From: Chlorobiaceae bacterium
GTDB lineage: Bacteria; Bacteroidota; Chlorobiia; Chlorobiales; Chlorobiaceae
NCBI GenBank assembly: GCA_013334975.1
Contig: JAAXWL010000002.1
Location: 44,383 to 84,964, forward strand
Length of the DNA: 40,582 bases
Direction of reading: 5' to 3'
Part shown: one piece after another, positions 1 to 10,190 of the stretch
Position numbering within the stretch: the first letter of the stretch is position 1
Layout of the letters: every line of letters begins with the position of its first letter
Made by a program: the position numbers and the translations under genes
The notes under the pieces: generated by a model
What the model was told of the DNA's origin: nothing
The model's input: only the letters and a program-made list of their open reading frames with translations
Databases searched by the model: none

Positions 1-34
1 TTGCTCATTGCCCATTGCTCATTGCCCATTGCTC
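1..34. repeat. Short tandem repeat, unit ttgctcattgccca (two full copies plus partial)
   Basis: Direct reading: ttgctcattgccca ttgctcattgccca ttgctc, just downstream of the ald stop codon; truncated by the window edge. Confidence 0.8.
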
Positions 35-51
35 TGCCCTTACCCCTTTCT

Positions 52-1278
52 TTACGCCGTTGCAAGCAGCATGTCGATTTCACGGTAGGGAAAGTCAGTC
101 AGTTCAGCGAGGATTTTTTTAGTTACATAGCCTTTGTAGAGGTAGGTGCCTTTTCTCAGACTGTGGCTTTTCCACAGAATGTCCGGTATGGTACGGTGTG
201 CGGTCAGCTTCTGGAGAAACGGGAGAAGGGTGTTGGTCAGTGCGTAGGTTGCTGTTTTGGCTACGGCGGAGGGGATGTTTGGCACACAGTAATGGGTCAC
301 CCCGTGCTTGACATAAATCGGGTTGGTATGAGTCGTATGCCTGCTGGTTCCAAAACAGGCGCCCTGGTCGATAGAGACGTCGATGATGACTGAACCCTGT
401 TTCATCGTTTTTACTACAGCTTCACTGACGAGCGGCTTGCTCAGTTTCTGTTTGGGGCTGAGGGCGCCGATCATGACGTCGGACATCCGTGCGAGTTGGG
501 CGATGTAGTGATCATTGGCGATAGCTGTGACCAAATGGCGGTTGAAAAAGGCTTCGAATCGCCGCAGACGGTTGATCTCCTTGTCGATGACTGTCACCTG
601 TGCTCCGAGGCCAAGTGCATCCTGGGCGGCGAACAGGCCAACAGTTCCGGCTCCGATGATGGTGACATGGGCGGGGGGGACACCGGCGATGCCGCCGAGC
701 AGAATGCCACTGCCGCCATATCCTGTTTCGAGATATTTAGCCGCAGTCTGGATGGCCAGAGAGCCGGCGATCTCACTCAGTGTTCTGACGATAGGCAGCT
801 CGCCATCTCTGGTTTCGATGAATTCGAAACCGAGGGCGGTAATGTTTTTTTCACTCAGCACCTTGATCATTTGCCGACTGACCGTGCCGAGGTGTACAGC
901 AGAAATGAGCATCTGGCCGGGCAGGAAAAGTGGCAGCTCTTCGGGTTGCGGTGGCGAGACCTTGACGATGACGTTCGACTGGCCGTAAAGCTCCTCCGGA
1001 CAGGAGGCGATGATCGCACCGGCTTCGGTGTAGTCGCTGTCCTGGAAATTGCAGAAGCTGCCGGCATTGGTTTCGACAACGACCCTGATGCCTTGTTCGA
1101 CTAAAATCTGAGCCCCAGCAGGTGAAATGGCCACCCTTCGTTCATCCTGGGCGCGCTCCCTGGGAATGGCAATCGAGATGCTCATCGTTTTTTCCGGCTT
1201 GAGCAGCCAGCGTTCGAGCGTCTTGGCACCGAGTTCAAATTCGATACTTTCCATATCGGATGAATAGCCCATCGTCAT
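52..1278 (-). CDS. ald: Alanine dehydrogenase / NAD(P) transhydrogenase alpha-like protein
   Basis: ORF translation contains IPRERAQDERRVAISPAGAQILVEQGIRVVVETNAG and the Rossmann motif VTIIGAGTVGLFAAQDALGLGAQVTVID, followed by GSVIIDVSIDQGACFGTSR, typical of the AlaDH/PNT family. The true start may be the internal Met (MSISIAIPRE). Confidence 0.85.
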   Translation of the reverse strand: MTMGYSSDMESIEFELGAKTLERWLLKPEKTMSISIAIPRERAQDERRVAISPAGAQILVEQGIRVVVETNAGSFCNFQDSDYTEAGAIIASCPEELYGQSNVIVKVSPPQPEELPLFLPGQMLISAVHLGTVSRQMIKVLSEKNITALGFEFIETRDGELPIVRTLSEIAGSLAIQTAAKYLETGYGGSGILLGGIAGVPPAHVTIIGAGTVGLFAAQDALGLGAQVTVIDKEINRLRRFEAFFNRHLVTAIANDHYIAQLARMSDVMIGALSPKQKLSKPLVSEAVVKTMKQGSVIIDVSIDQGACFGTSRHTTHTNPIYVKHGVTHYCVPNIPSAVAKTATYALTNTLLPFLQKLTAHRTIPDILWKSHSLRKGTYLYKGYVTKKILAELTDFPYREIDMLLATA

Positions 1279-1377
1279 TAATCGTCAGGATTGCTGAAAA
1301 TACCTTTTTAAAAAGCATCAACCCCCCCCCCCGACGAGGCTCATTCCGTCAGGGGTTGGCTGCACTGTCTTCAGGCT

Positions 1378-2055
1378 TTACTGAGCAGTGATGATAATCC
1401 GCTCGATAGTGGCGGGTTGAAAGTCACTGGCTTCACAGGTTGAACCAGGCAGTTGTAGTCTGCCGCCGCTGACCGTGCACACCACACCCGAAACAGCGCC
1501 CAGAACGTTTTTGGCCCCACAGCCTGCCAGTTCAAGCGGCTTCTGCATGAACGGGAAGGTAGAGACAAAAGTATCGACAAAGAGAAGCGATGCCGGTCCG
1601 AGGCCGCTGGCAATCCTGCCAAGCGTATCGACGGGATTGATTCGACCGGTCTGTACTCTGGTTACGATACTGGAGGCGCCTTCCGGAAGCTTGTTGACGA
1701 CATTGTGACCGATGGTTTGAGCATAGGTGATAAAACCGGGTATGTTCAGTCCTAACACGATTCTTCTGAAATGTTCAGCTCGAGTCAGGATGCGGATCTT
1801 CCCCTCTCTCAGGATGACGGTTCGGCAGGCGAGGCGTCCCCCCTCCTGGAACAGCTTGTCCGAGATGAAAGACTTCTCTTCTTCACCAGGGGTCGACAGG
1901 CAGTCGGCACCCTCGATGACATAGACAAAGCAGCTCTGGCAGATGCCGTTGCCTCCACAGAGGTAACCGATATGGGCTTTGTTGTTTTTGGCGGCATTGA
2001 GCAGCAGATCCCCGACCCTTGCCTCGCAAGGTTTGTCATTGATGGAGATAATCAT
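1378..2055 (-). CDS. Chlorosome envelope protein-like [2Fe-2S] ferredoxin-domain protein (CsmI/CsmJ/CsmX-like)
   Basis: Internal start MIISINDKPCEARVGDLLLNAA; plant-type 2Fe-2S motif YLCGGNGICQSCFV plus a later Cys (ACRT); the following hydrophobic/amphipathic region resembles chlorosome envelope proteins. The ORF extends upstream to 2259, but this start gives the best N-terminal match to the adjacent paralog. Confidence 0.75.
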   Translation of the reverse strand: MIISINDKPCEARVGDLLLNAAKNNKAHIGYLCGGNGICQSCFVYVIEGADCLSTPGEEEKSFISDKLFQEGGRLACRTVILREGKIRILTRAEHFRRIVLGLNIPGFITYAQTIGHNVVNKLPEGASSIVTRVQTGRINPVDTLGRIASGLGPASLLFVDTFVSTFPFMQKPLELAGCGAKNVLGAVSGVVCTVSGGRLQLPGSTCEASDFQPATIERIIITAQ

Positions 2056-2343
2056 GATCGTGAGATTGACATTGGTGAATGATCGTGTGTACCTGACTTC
2101 CGACTGACTTTTTCCTGGTTTGAAATATACTTCCGCATTGACGGGTTTCAAAGAGCGCTTCTTTCTGTTTCCGAGAAGCTCATGTGCTCCTGACGTACCA
2201 TGATCTTCGGCTTTCGCGACCGACACCGATTTTGAGTCCAGCATTGAGCCGAAGCTCACTGGTCAATTTACTGAGAAGAACTGCGTTCTTTGTCGGTTCC
2301 AAAGAAATTCGTGTACTGATGGCGTACTATGGTCTCCTTTTTT

Positions 2344-2407
2344 CGATTGGATACCGATTTGGACAATTAACCTGCCAGCACCTTTTTTATCGGTATCCAA
2401 ATCGGAT
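2344..2407. repeat. Inverted repeat of the 'ccgataccgatttgg' family
   Basis: cgattggataccgatttgg ... atcggtatccaaatcgg, near-complementary arms separated by about 25-40 nt; same core as elements at about 11.28-11.45 kb and 38.63-38.79 kb. Confidence 0.7.
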
Positions 2408-2544
2408 TTCAGTTGGAATCTCGATTCAATGCTATACTGACCTCAATTTCTGTCACCGCTGACTACCTAACTCATCATTGAGTTACTGGTTCACTGAGAA
2501 GAACGGCGTTCTTTGCCGGTTATCCAGGGAAAGAGCACCTGTGA

Positions 2545-2572
2545 AAAAAGCCGGAGGTTCCGGCTTTTTTCA
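2545..2572. terminator. Probable intrinsic bidirectional terminator
   Basis: gaaaaaagccggaggttccggcttttttc: GC-rich stem (gccgga/tccggc) flanked by A-run and T-run, located just downstream of the minus-strand CDS 2586-3254. Confidence 0.8.
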
Positions 2573-2585
2573 ACAGAGATGCAGG

Positions 2586-3254
2586 TCAGTTGCAGTGAAC
2601 GTATTTTTCCTGATGCAGACTGGCTAAATCATTGGAAACAAATTTTTTATGACCGTTATGACCATTTTTTCTGACTTCCGGGAAGAGTGTTGTGCAGCAG
2701 CAACCTTTATCGGTAGCGACCGGTTCAGTTATCGCTTCAGAACGGTTGATACCCATTGCTGATTGCACGGCATCAATGATGAGCTGAAGAGCATCCCTGA
2801 TACCATTGACTACATCGTTCAGCAGTGTGGCCGCCTCTATGGGATGACCCTCTTCTTCACGTTTTGACTGGAAAGTGATCGTATCGGTGAACTTAACCGC
2901 AGCTTCCCATCCCATTTTGCCCATATATGCCGGAATCTGGAGAGGATTAGACAGGGTAATCTGTTTTGCCTCTTCGACCATGGTGAGTATTCTGATGATG
3001 CCGGGTTTTTCTATGGTGGTCTGACAGGCCATTCTGTTGCCTTCCCTGATGAGCGTATCGGAAAGCATCGCTTTTTCGGTGTTGCTCAAAGGTGAAAGCA
3101 GCTCCTGACCTTCAAGAACCTTGACGTAACAGGTCTGGCAGATGGCGTTGCCGCCGCAGAAATAGCCTATATGACTGTGGGCCAGACGTGCAACGTCAAG
3201 TAATCTGTCGCCTGTGCTGGCTTCACAATTCCTTTCGTTGATACTGATATTCAT
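2586..3254 (-). CDS. Chlorosome envelope protein-like [2Fe-2S] ferredoxin-domain protein (CsmI/CsmJ/CsmX-like)
   Basis: MNISINERNCEASTGDRLLDVARLAHSHIGYFCGGNAICQTCYVKVLEGQELLSPLSNTEKAMLS...ACQT; same layout as 1378-2055; Cys-rich tail KGCCCTT. Confidence 0.75.
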   Translation of the reverse strand: MNISINERNCEASTGDRLLDVARLAHSHIGYFCGGNAICQTCYVKVLEGQELLSPLSNTEKAMLSDTLIREGNRMACQTTIEKPGIIRILTMVEEAKQITLSNPLQIPAYMGKMGWEAAVKFTDTITFQSKREEEGHPIEAATLLNDVVNGIRDALQLIIDAVQSAMGINRSEAITEPVATDKGCCCTTLFPEVRKNGHNGHKKFVSNDLASLHQEKYVHCN

Positions 3255-3391
3255 GACTTTATGGTTTTATGTTTATGAAGTTGATTGCTTCATAGACTAC
3301 TTAACCACGCGGTTTTACATAATAGTTTCAACAATTGTTAAAAGAAAAAGAGGGGGGGAAGGAATAGGGAGTAGGACTCATTACTCATTGC

Positions 3392-6300
3392 TCATCCCTG
3401 GCCTATACTGCGGAACAGCTTCATGTAGCGGTCAATAAGGGCGATGGGAGCGGTATCGGCATGTTCAGGATGTTTGAACACCAGCTTCATCTTTTTTTCG
3501 TGCTTGAACTGGGGTTGGTACTCCCTGATTGAGCCGTCCTGGAGTGAAACAATCAATCGCCGGAAAAAGTCACTGTCATAAAATTCCTTGTCTTCATCCG
3601 AAGGAAGGAAGATGGTTGTTGCCAATGGCTGAAGATCGATCTTTTCAAGACCCAGCGAGGAGCCGAGATTTTTCAGGCGTGCAAGAGCAAGAAGGTTCTT
3701 TACTTCGGAAGGCATGGTGCCAAAGCGATCCTCGATCTCACGGGTGAGATGGTCGAGCACCGAGTCATCACCTGCTTTCGATATCCTGTCGTAGCAGGAG
3801 AAGCGCTCCTGGGTAGCGGTGAGGTAATAGTCGGGGATGAGTGCATCGAAGAAAAAGATCATGTCGCAAGGCCTGGCGGGCTTGAGGGCTGCCTTTTCGC
3901 TGTCACTGAAAATGTGGCTGAATTCGGTAAGCTTGAGTTCAGCCACCGTTTCCTCGACCATTTTCTGGTAGAGATCGAAGCCGATTTCATGGATGAAGCC
4001 AGACTGTTCAGCGCCGAGAAGGTTGCCGGCCCCCCTGATGTCGAGGTCACGCAGGGCGATATTGATGCCGGAACCGAGTTCGGTGAAGCTTTCGATGACG
4101 GCGATTCGCTGGATGGCCTCACGCTTGAGGGTATGCAGCGGTGGCGTGACCAGGTAGCAGTAGGCTTTGCGTTCGCTTCGTCCGACACGCCCTCGCAACT
4201 GGTAAAGGTCGGCCAGTCCGAACATGTCTGCGCGGTTGATGAAGATGGTGTTGGCGTTGGAGATGTCGAGCCCTGATCCGATGATGGAGGTCGAGATCAG
4301 TACGTCGAGCTCCTGCTGCATGAAATCCATCATGACGTTTTCCAGCTCTCGTGCGGGCATCTGTCCGTGGGCCGTAGCCATTCGGGCCCAGGGCACCAGT
4401 TCGCGGAGGTTGTGTTCAACCTCATTGAGGCTGGCGATTCGGTTGTGCAGAAAGAATACCTGACCCTCGCGATGGATCTCCTGACGGATGGCTGACTGGA
4501 TTGCCGCCGGATCATACTCGGTGATCACCGTATCGACAGGTTGCCGGTTCTTTGGTGGTGTGGAGACGATGGAGATGTCGCGTGCGCCGAGCATCGAGAA
4601 CTGCATGGTGCGAGGAATCGGCGTGGCCGACATGGTGAGGGTATCGACTCCTGGAAACTGCTGGCGAAGCTTCTCCTTGACCTCGACGCCGAAATGCTGC
4701 TCCTCGTCGATGACCAGAAGGCCGAGATCCTTGAACAGAACGTCGGAGGAGACCAAACGGTGGGTGCCGATGACGATATCGATGGCGCCTGCAGCGATGC
4801 GTTCGATGATCTCCTGTTGTTGTTTTTTGGGTACGAAGCGGCTCAGGACGGCGATATTGACCGGGAAGTTGGCGAATCTCCGGGCGAATGATTCCCCATG
4901 CTGATGGGTCAGGATGGTGGTCGGAGAGAGGATGGCAACCTGTTTTTTCGATTCGACAGCCTTGAAGGCCGCACGCATGGCGATCTCGGTCTTGCCGAAA
5001 CCGGCATCACCGCAGATGAGGCGATCCATCGGCGACGGGGACTGCATATCCTTCTTAACCTCCTGTATCGCCTTGAGCTGATCGGGAGTCTCTTCGAACA
5101 TGAACGAAGCTTCGAACTCCCTCTGGAAAATCGAATCGGGCTCAAAAGCGAATCCCGGGGTCATCTTTCGTTGGGCGTAGACACGAATCAGTTTTGCTGC
5201 AATGTCGCGCAGCTTCTTGCGTACCTTCTCTTTCTTTGCACTCCATCTGGAACTGCCGAGTTTCGACAGGTTTGGCAGGGAGCCCTCCGAAGCGGTATAC
5301 TTTGAGAGGAGGTTGATATTCTGGACGTTCACGTAGAGCTGGTCGCCACCTTCGTATTCAACCAGGACACACTCCTGTTCCGAATTGCCCACCTGAATGG
5401 TTTCGAGCGATTTGAAGATACCGACCCCATAATCTTCGTGGACGACGTAATCACCGACCTTGAGTCGCTGGATCTCCTTGAGCGAAATACCTCTGATTTT
5501 TCGCCGATGGTGTGCGTGGCGGGTATGGAACTTACCGAAGATGTCCGATTCGGTGTAGATGGTCTGGCCGTTGCATTCGAATCCGGTATGCAGGTTGGCC
5601 GGTATCCATTCGAGAGGCTCCACTGGTTCGTCGCTCTGTTCATTGGCTTGCTCCTCCTTCAGGAATTCGGCCAGCTCTTCGACACCACGTCGTGTATTGC
5701 AGGCGAAGAGGGTTTTCAGGTTTCGAGCCCGCTCCTCTAACAGACGTCCCGCCAGAAGTCTGAAATTACCCTGGAGTTTTTCCTGGGCGAACGAACCGAA
5801 ATCGATACCGGTGTTCTCGTGGCGGTGTATCAGCAGATGTCTGAAACGGGGAAGGGCAGCTTCAAGCAGGAAACGATATTCGGAATCGGCAAGAGCGAGT
5901 GTATCGTCGATCACGATGATTGCTCTATCAGGAAGATAATCGAGAATGTCGGCTGTTTTCGAATTTTCGCTCTTTCCTTGCGTGAAGCTTCCGAACAGCT
6001 CGATCGAATCGATGGTTGCCGAGGAGAGTTGGCTGTCGATATCAAAATTTCTGAGTGAACTGACCGTATCACCAAACAACTCGATGCGCAGGGGCTCGCG
6101 GCTTCCATAACAGAAGATATCGACGATTGAGCCACGAACCGAGAACTCGCCTTCGTTTTCGACAAACTCCGTTTTGTCGTACGCGTTCTCCTTCAGGAAG
6201 CTCATCAGGGCATCATAACCGGCATCCTTACCGGTAGCAAGTGAAAACATCTTGCCTTTTGAGGCTTTGGTGTCGCAGACTGAAAGACCGAGGTCATCGA

Positions 6301-6679
6301 AAACGGCCAGGACGACCAATGCTTCGTTGCGGGCAAGCATACCGAGGGCTGGGGAGAGTTCGTCGCTGGTATTGTGCACCGGTTTGCCGCTGAGCAAGAG
6401 AGGCAGGTCGTTGTCGTAGAGCTCCTGCTCGTCAGGAGTGCAGAAAAGCACTACCGGAGCACTGAAATCGCCGAACAGTCCGGTAACGATGATCGATGCC
6501 AGTGAGCCCCTGACGCCCGATATCCGGATTGTCGGGTGCGTCTCGTTCTGCTCTCCGTTCGAAAGCTCCCGGTAAAGGGCGCGGTATGGCGCCGACGATT
6601 TCAGGGCATCGAGGATAAACTCAACCGGTTTTTTAACGATGCTTGCAAGCGGTGGTGCAGGAAAGGCGGAAAATTTCAT
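3392..6679 (-). CDS. mfd: Transcription-repair coupling factor Mfd
   Basis: 1095 aa; UvrB-like N-terminus, CarD-like RID ([25 protein letters not shown]), Walker A region [59 protein letters not shown]. Confidence 0.97.
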   Translation of the reverse strand: MKFSAFPAPPLASIVKKPVEFILDALKSSAPYRALYRELSNGEQNETHPTIRISGVRGSLASIIVTGLFGDFSAPVVLFCTPDEQELYDNDLPLLLSGKPVHNTSDELSPALGMLARNEALVVLAVFDDLGLSVCDTKASKGKMFSLATGKDAGYDALMSFLKENAYDKTEFVENEGEFSVRGSIVDIFCYGSREPLRIELFGDTVSSLRNFDIDSQLSSATIDSIELFGSFTQGKSENSKTADILDYLPDRAIIVIDDTLALADSEYRFLLEAALPRFRHLLIHRHENTGIDFGSFAQEKLQGNFRLLAGRLLEERARNLKTLFACNTRRGVEELAEFLKEEQANEQSDEPVEPLEWIPANLHTGFECNGQTIYTESDIFGKFHTRHAHHRRKIRGISLKEIQRLKVGDYVVHEDYGVGIFKSLETIQVGNSEQECVLVEYEGGDQLYVNVQNINLLSKYTASEGSLPNLSKLGSSRWSAKKEKVRKKLRDIAAKLIRVYAQRKMTPGFAFEPDSIFQREFEASFMFEETPDQLKAIQEVKKDMQSPSPMDRLICGDAGFGKTEIAMRAAFKAVESKKQVAILSPTTILTHQHGESFARRFANFPVNIAVLSRFVPKKQQQEIIERIAAGAIDIVIGTHRLVSSDVLFKDLGLLVIDEEQHFGVEVKEKLRQQFPGVDTLTMSATPIPRTMQFSMLGARDISIVSTPPKNRQPVDTVITEYDPAAIQSAIRQEIHREGQVFFLHNRIASLNEVEHNLRELVPWARMATAHGQMPARELENVMMDFMQQELDVLISTSIIGSGLDISNANTIFINRADMFGLADLYQLRGRVGRSERKAYCYLVTPPLHTLKREAIQRIAVIESFTELGSGINIALRDLDIRGAGNLLGAEQSGFIHEIGFDLYQKMVEETVAELKLTEFSHIFSDSEKAALKPARPCDMIFFFDALIPDYYLTATQERFSCYDRISKAGDDSVLDHLTREIEDRFGTMPSEVKNLLALARLKNLGSSLGLEKIDLQPLATTIFLPSDEDKEFYDSDFFRRLIVSLQDGSIREYQPQFKHEKKMKLVFKHPEHADTAPIALIDRYMKLFRSIGQG

Positions 6680-7162
6680 GAAACGGGTATCGATACTGAT
6701 TTTCAGACAAACGGTTACTGCTCCACGGGAACAAACCGTGGACCATGCGGGACGAGCGTTTGCGGTAAGGCAGAATGCTCGACGTCAGATAGTCGGAGAT
6801 AATAATTCTTCGAATATAATAAAGAGTCCTGATTCCGGAAGTGAATAGTGGTGATGACGAGTAACGAGTGTCTGCCGAGGGGTGCTGGGGTCCCATGGTA
6901 TCTCTACATCAGAACTTCGTGGTGCCGTATTTTCAGGCGGGGCCGGGCGAGTATCGTGCCAGTTACCAACGAAAAATCGGCCCCTTTTTTTTGTCTGCCG
7001 GGTGTGCTCAACTTCAAGGTGTTGTTGTCAGATAATCCGGTTTTGATCGGGATAAGCATTGTCGGATGCATGGTGACACAACAATGCTTGCAAAATAGGT
7101 GCGTATGACGATATTTCAGGATTCAATCGAATTTTACAGCAGGTGAAACAAGGGGTTGATCG

Positions 7163-10100
7163 ATGATTGCATTGCATTGTTCGGTGTTTGATGGTAAACC
7201 GGTGCTCTGGAGTGAAGGGCGCGAGCCGGGTGATCTCCTGGTGCTTCGTCGGGCGCTCAAGGCAATCGGCATGACGGTTACGATTCGCAAAACGAGGGTG
7301 CAGGAGTTTGTTGCCTGGCTTCCTCATCGTGGCGAGGTTCGGGTACCCTCTTCGCCTCTGCTTGGTGAAGTACCTGACGAACGGCTGAAATCCTCTCTCA
7401 AGCCGCTGACGATTACCGCTCTTCCTCTTGATGTCTCCCTGTGTAACGCCTTCTTCTCATGTGTCCGCGGTGGGAGTATTGCTGGTTCAGGTGTTTTGTT
7501 CGGGCCATCGGTGTACTGGGCCTTGCAGCTTTTTGAGACGGCACTGCACCTTGTTTCCAATGAGAGGTACCTTCCTTCGATTGTTCGCGGCAAGCTTCAG
7601 TGGGAGGGACGCTGGGTTCCTTACCCTGAAAACTCCGTTGCATCGCGTCTCGATACCCTGGCATCAACAGTGCCTCATGTAAGCCGTTGTCTTTCATTGG
7701 CGGGGAAGGCGCGTCCGTCAACTCCGGTCAAGGAGGTCCAGGCAGAGCTGTTGCTGGGGCTGGTGGACAGCCTTGTCCGCTCCTCCATTCCGAACATGAT
7801 CAGTCGCAAAGTACGGAACCCGGTGACGCTGCATGATGCCTGGATGCAATCGCTTATCGGCGCCCTTCCAGAAATAATCCGGGAACGCAAGCAGGAAGTC
7901 GAGGTTTTTTCTCGTGAGCTTGCCGTGTGGCGTCGTCCGCTGGATGTGTATGACGCTTCGCCCTTCAATTTCTGTGTTCGCCTTTCCGATCCTGTCGAGA
8001 AGGGGAAAAAGGATATCTGGCAGCTCAGCTATCTGCTTCAACTGAAAAGTGATCCGAGTCTGTTGCTTGAGGTCGGGGAGCTCTGGAATCCCGAAAGCCA
8101 GGCATCAGCAGTGGCCAGAAGCTTTGGGGCTGATTATATGGAGTTCATGTATATGGCGCTGGGGCAGGTGGCGGCGCTCTACCCCGCAATCTCCGAGGGG
8201 TTGAAAAAGAAAAATCCGGGTGGCCTGAAGCTCGATACAGAGGGGGCATACGGGTTTCTTTCCGTCTATGCAATCATGCTGCGAGGAGCGGGGTTTGTGG
8301 TCATGCTTCCGTCGTGGTGGGTCGGCAAGGGGCCGCAGCACCGGATGGGCATCAAGGTGCGTGTGAAAGCGCCCGCCATGAAATCAAGCGGTAACGCTAT
8401 GGGGCTTAATGCGTTGCTTGCGTGCGATTATGCAGCATCGCTCGGTAGCGATGAGATCGATCTCGACGAACTCAAGCGTCTTGCCGGGCTGAAAATGCCA
8501 CTCGTCAGGGTGCGGGGGCAGTGGCGGCAGCTTGACCATCGGGAACTTGCTGCGGCGGTTGGTTTTCTTGAAAAACAGCGATCTGGTGAGCTGACGGTAC
8601 GGGATATTCTTGCAACGGAATATGGAGCCGGGTTACCGGATGCCTCGTTGGCGGTTCAGACGGTTGATGCTGATGGCTGGATGAAGGAGCTTCTTGAAAA
8701 ACTGAAAGGGGAGAGCCGGTTTGAACTGCTTTCGCAACCGGACGAGTTTCATGGAAAACTTCGCGAGTATCAGGTGAAGGGCTATTCATGGCTTGCTTTC
8801 CTGAGAAGCTGGGGGCTCGGGGCGTGCCTGGCTGACGACATGGGTCTTGGCAAGACGGTTCAGACGCTGGCTCTCTTGCAGGAGGAGCGCAACAAGGGGG
8901 AAAAACGGCCGGTTCTTCTGATCTGCCCGACTTCTGTGGTCAACAACTGGAGAAAAGAGGCCTTGCAGTTTACCCCTGATCTGCCGGTTCATGTGCATCA
9001 CGGAGCCGACCGGCTGAAAACGACAGCCTTTAAAAAAGCCGCTAAGTCTTCGGCGCTGGTGATTTCAAGCTACGGCCTCTTGTTCCGTGATCTGGCGTCA
9101 CTCTCGAAGCAGGAGTGGGCGGGGGTGATTCTCGATGAGGCGCAGAACATCAAGAATCCCGAAACCAAACAGGCAAAAGCGGCCCGTGCTCTGCACTCGG
9201 ATTACCGGATAGCGCTGACCGGTACACCGGTTGAAAATCATGTTGGCGATCTCTGGGCGCTGATGGATTTTCTCAATCCCGGTTTTCTTGGCACCAGGTC
9301 TTTTTTCAGGGAGCGCTTTTTCAATCCGATCCAGTTGTATGGCGACAGCGCTGCCTCTGACAGGCTGAAAACCATGACGGCGCCATTTATTCTTCGTCGC
9401 CTGAAAACCGACCGCTCGATCATCTCCGACCTGCCCGACAAGATCGAGATGAAGCAATACTGCACGCTGACTAAGGAGCAGGCATCGCTCTACAAGGCGG
9501 TTGTTGACGATTTGCAGGAGAAAATCGAGATGGCGGAGGGGATCGACCGGCGCGGTCTTGTGCTGGCGTTGTTAGTCAAGCTCAAGCAGGTCTGCAATCA
9601 TCCGGTTCAGTTTCTCGGAGACAACTCGTCGGTTGAAAATCGTTCAGGCAAGGTGCAACGTCTGACGGAGCTGCTTGGTGAAATCCGCGAAAGCGGCGAG
9701 CGTGCGCTTGTGTTCACCCAGTTCATGGAGATGGGCAAGCTCTTGCAGAGTTATCTTCAGGAGCTGTATGGTGAAGAGGTCTTTTTTCTGCACGGATCAC
9801 TCACCCGCAAGAGGCGTGACGAATTGATCGAGAGCTTCCAGACCGGTGACCATGCCCCCCGGATTTTCATTCTCTCCCTGAAAGCGGGTGGTTCCGGACT
9901 GAACCTGACCAGAGCAAGTCATGTCATCCATTATGATCGCTGGTGGAATCCTGCCGTCGAGAACCAGGCGACTGACAGGGCTTTCCGTATCGGCCAGAAG
10001 CACAATGTCGAGGTGCATAAATTCATTACCGCCGGAACGCTCGAGGAGCGGATCGACGAGATGATTGAAAGAAAAACGACGGTTTCCGGAAAGGTGCTTG

Positions 10101-10186
10101 GTAAAGGCGAGCAGTGGCTGACCGAACTATCGAACAGCGATCTTAAAAAACTCATCATGCTTGGACGGGAAGCAACAGGAGAATAG
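7163..10186 (+). CDS. SNF2-family DEAD/DEAH-box helicase with SNF2-associated N-terminal domain
   Basis: LADDMGLGKTVQTLALLQEE (Walker A), ILDEAQNIKNPETKQAKAARAL, ALTGTPVENHVGDLWALMDFLNPG, SLKAGGSGLNLTRASHVIHYDRWWNPAVENQATDRAFRIGQ. Confidence 0.95.
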   Translation: MIALHCSVFDGKPVLWSEGREPGDLLVLRRALKAIGMTVTIRKTRVQEFVAWLPHRGEVRVPSSPLLGEVPDERLKSSLKPLTITALPLDVSLCNAFFSCVRGGSIAGSGVLFGPSVYWALQLFETALHLVSNERYLPSIVRGKLQWEGRWVPYPENSVASRLDTLASTVPHVSRCLSLAGKARPSTPVKEVQAELLLGLVDSLVRSSIPNMISRKVRNPVTLHDAWMQSLIGALPEIIRERKQEVEVFSRELAVWRRPLDVYDASPFNFCVRLSDPVEKGKKDIWQLSYLLQLKSDPSLLLEVGELWNPESQASAVARSFGADYMEFMYMALGQVAALYPAISEGLKKKNPGGLKLDTEGAYGFLSVYAIMLRGAGFVVMLPSWWVGKGPQHRMGIKVRVKAPAMKSSGNAMGLNALLACDYAASLGSDEIDLDELKRLAGLKMPLVRVRGQWRQLDHRELAAAVGFLEKQRSGELTVRDILATEYGAGLPDASLAVQTVDADGWMKELLEKLKGESRFELLSQPDEFHGKLREYQVKGYSWLAFLRSWGLGACLADDMGLGKTVQTLALLQEERNKGEKRPVLLICPTSVVNNWRKEALQFTPDLPVHVHHGADRLKTTAFKKAAKSSALVISSYGLLFRDLASLSKQEWAGVILDEAQNIKNPETKQAKAARALHSDYRIALTGTPVENHVGDLWALMDFLNPGFLGTRSFFRERFFNPIQLYGDSAASDRLKTMTAPFILRRLKTDRSIISDLPDKIEMKQYCTLTKEQASLYKAVVDDLQEKIEMAEGIDRRGLVLALLVKLKQVCNHPVQFLGDNSSVENRSGKVQRLTELLGEIRESGERALVFTQFMEMGKLLQSYLQELYGEEVFFLHGSLTRKRRDELIESFQTGDHAPRIFILSLKAGGSGLNLTRASHVIHYDRWWNPAVENQATDRAFRIGQKHNVEVHKFITAGTLEERIDEMIERKTTVSGKVLGKGEQWLTELSNSDLKKLIMLGREATGE

Positions 10187-10190
10187 GCGT

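Noticed and set aside
1-1104. Plus-strand ORFs (1-393, 496-1104, 515-988) overlapping ald
   Set aside because: Antisense shadow ORFs of a well-supported coding gene with no recognisable domains; the same reasoning applies to the many antisense ORFs across mfd, the helicase and the eCIS genes.
3376-3403. actcattactcattgctcatccctgg as a tandem repeat like that at window start
   Set aside because: Short, imperfect and partly overlapping the mfd stop codon; similarity to the 14-bp repeat at 1-34 is noted but too weak for a separate call.
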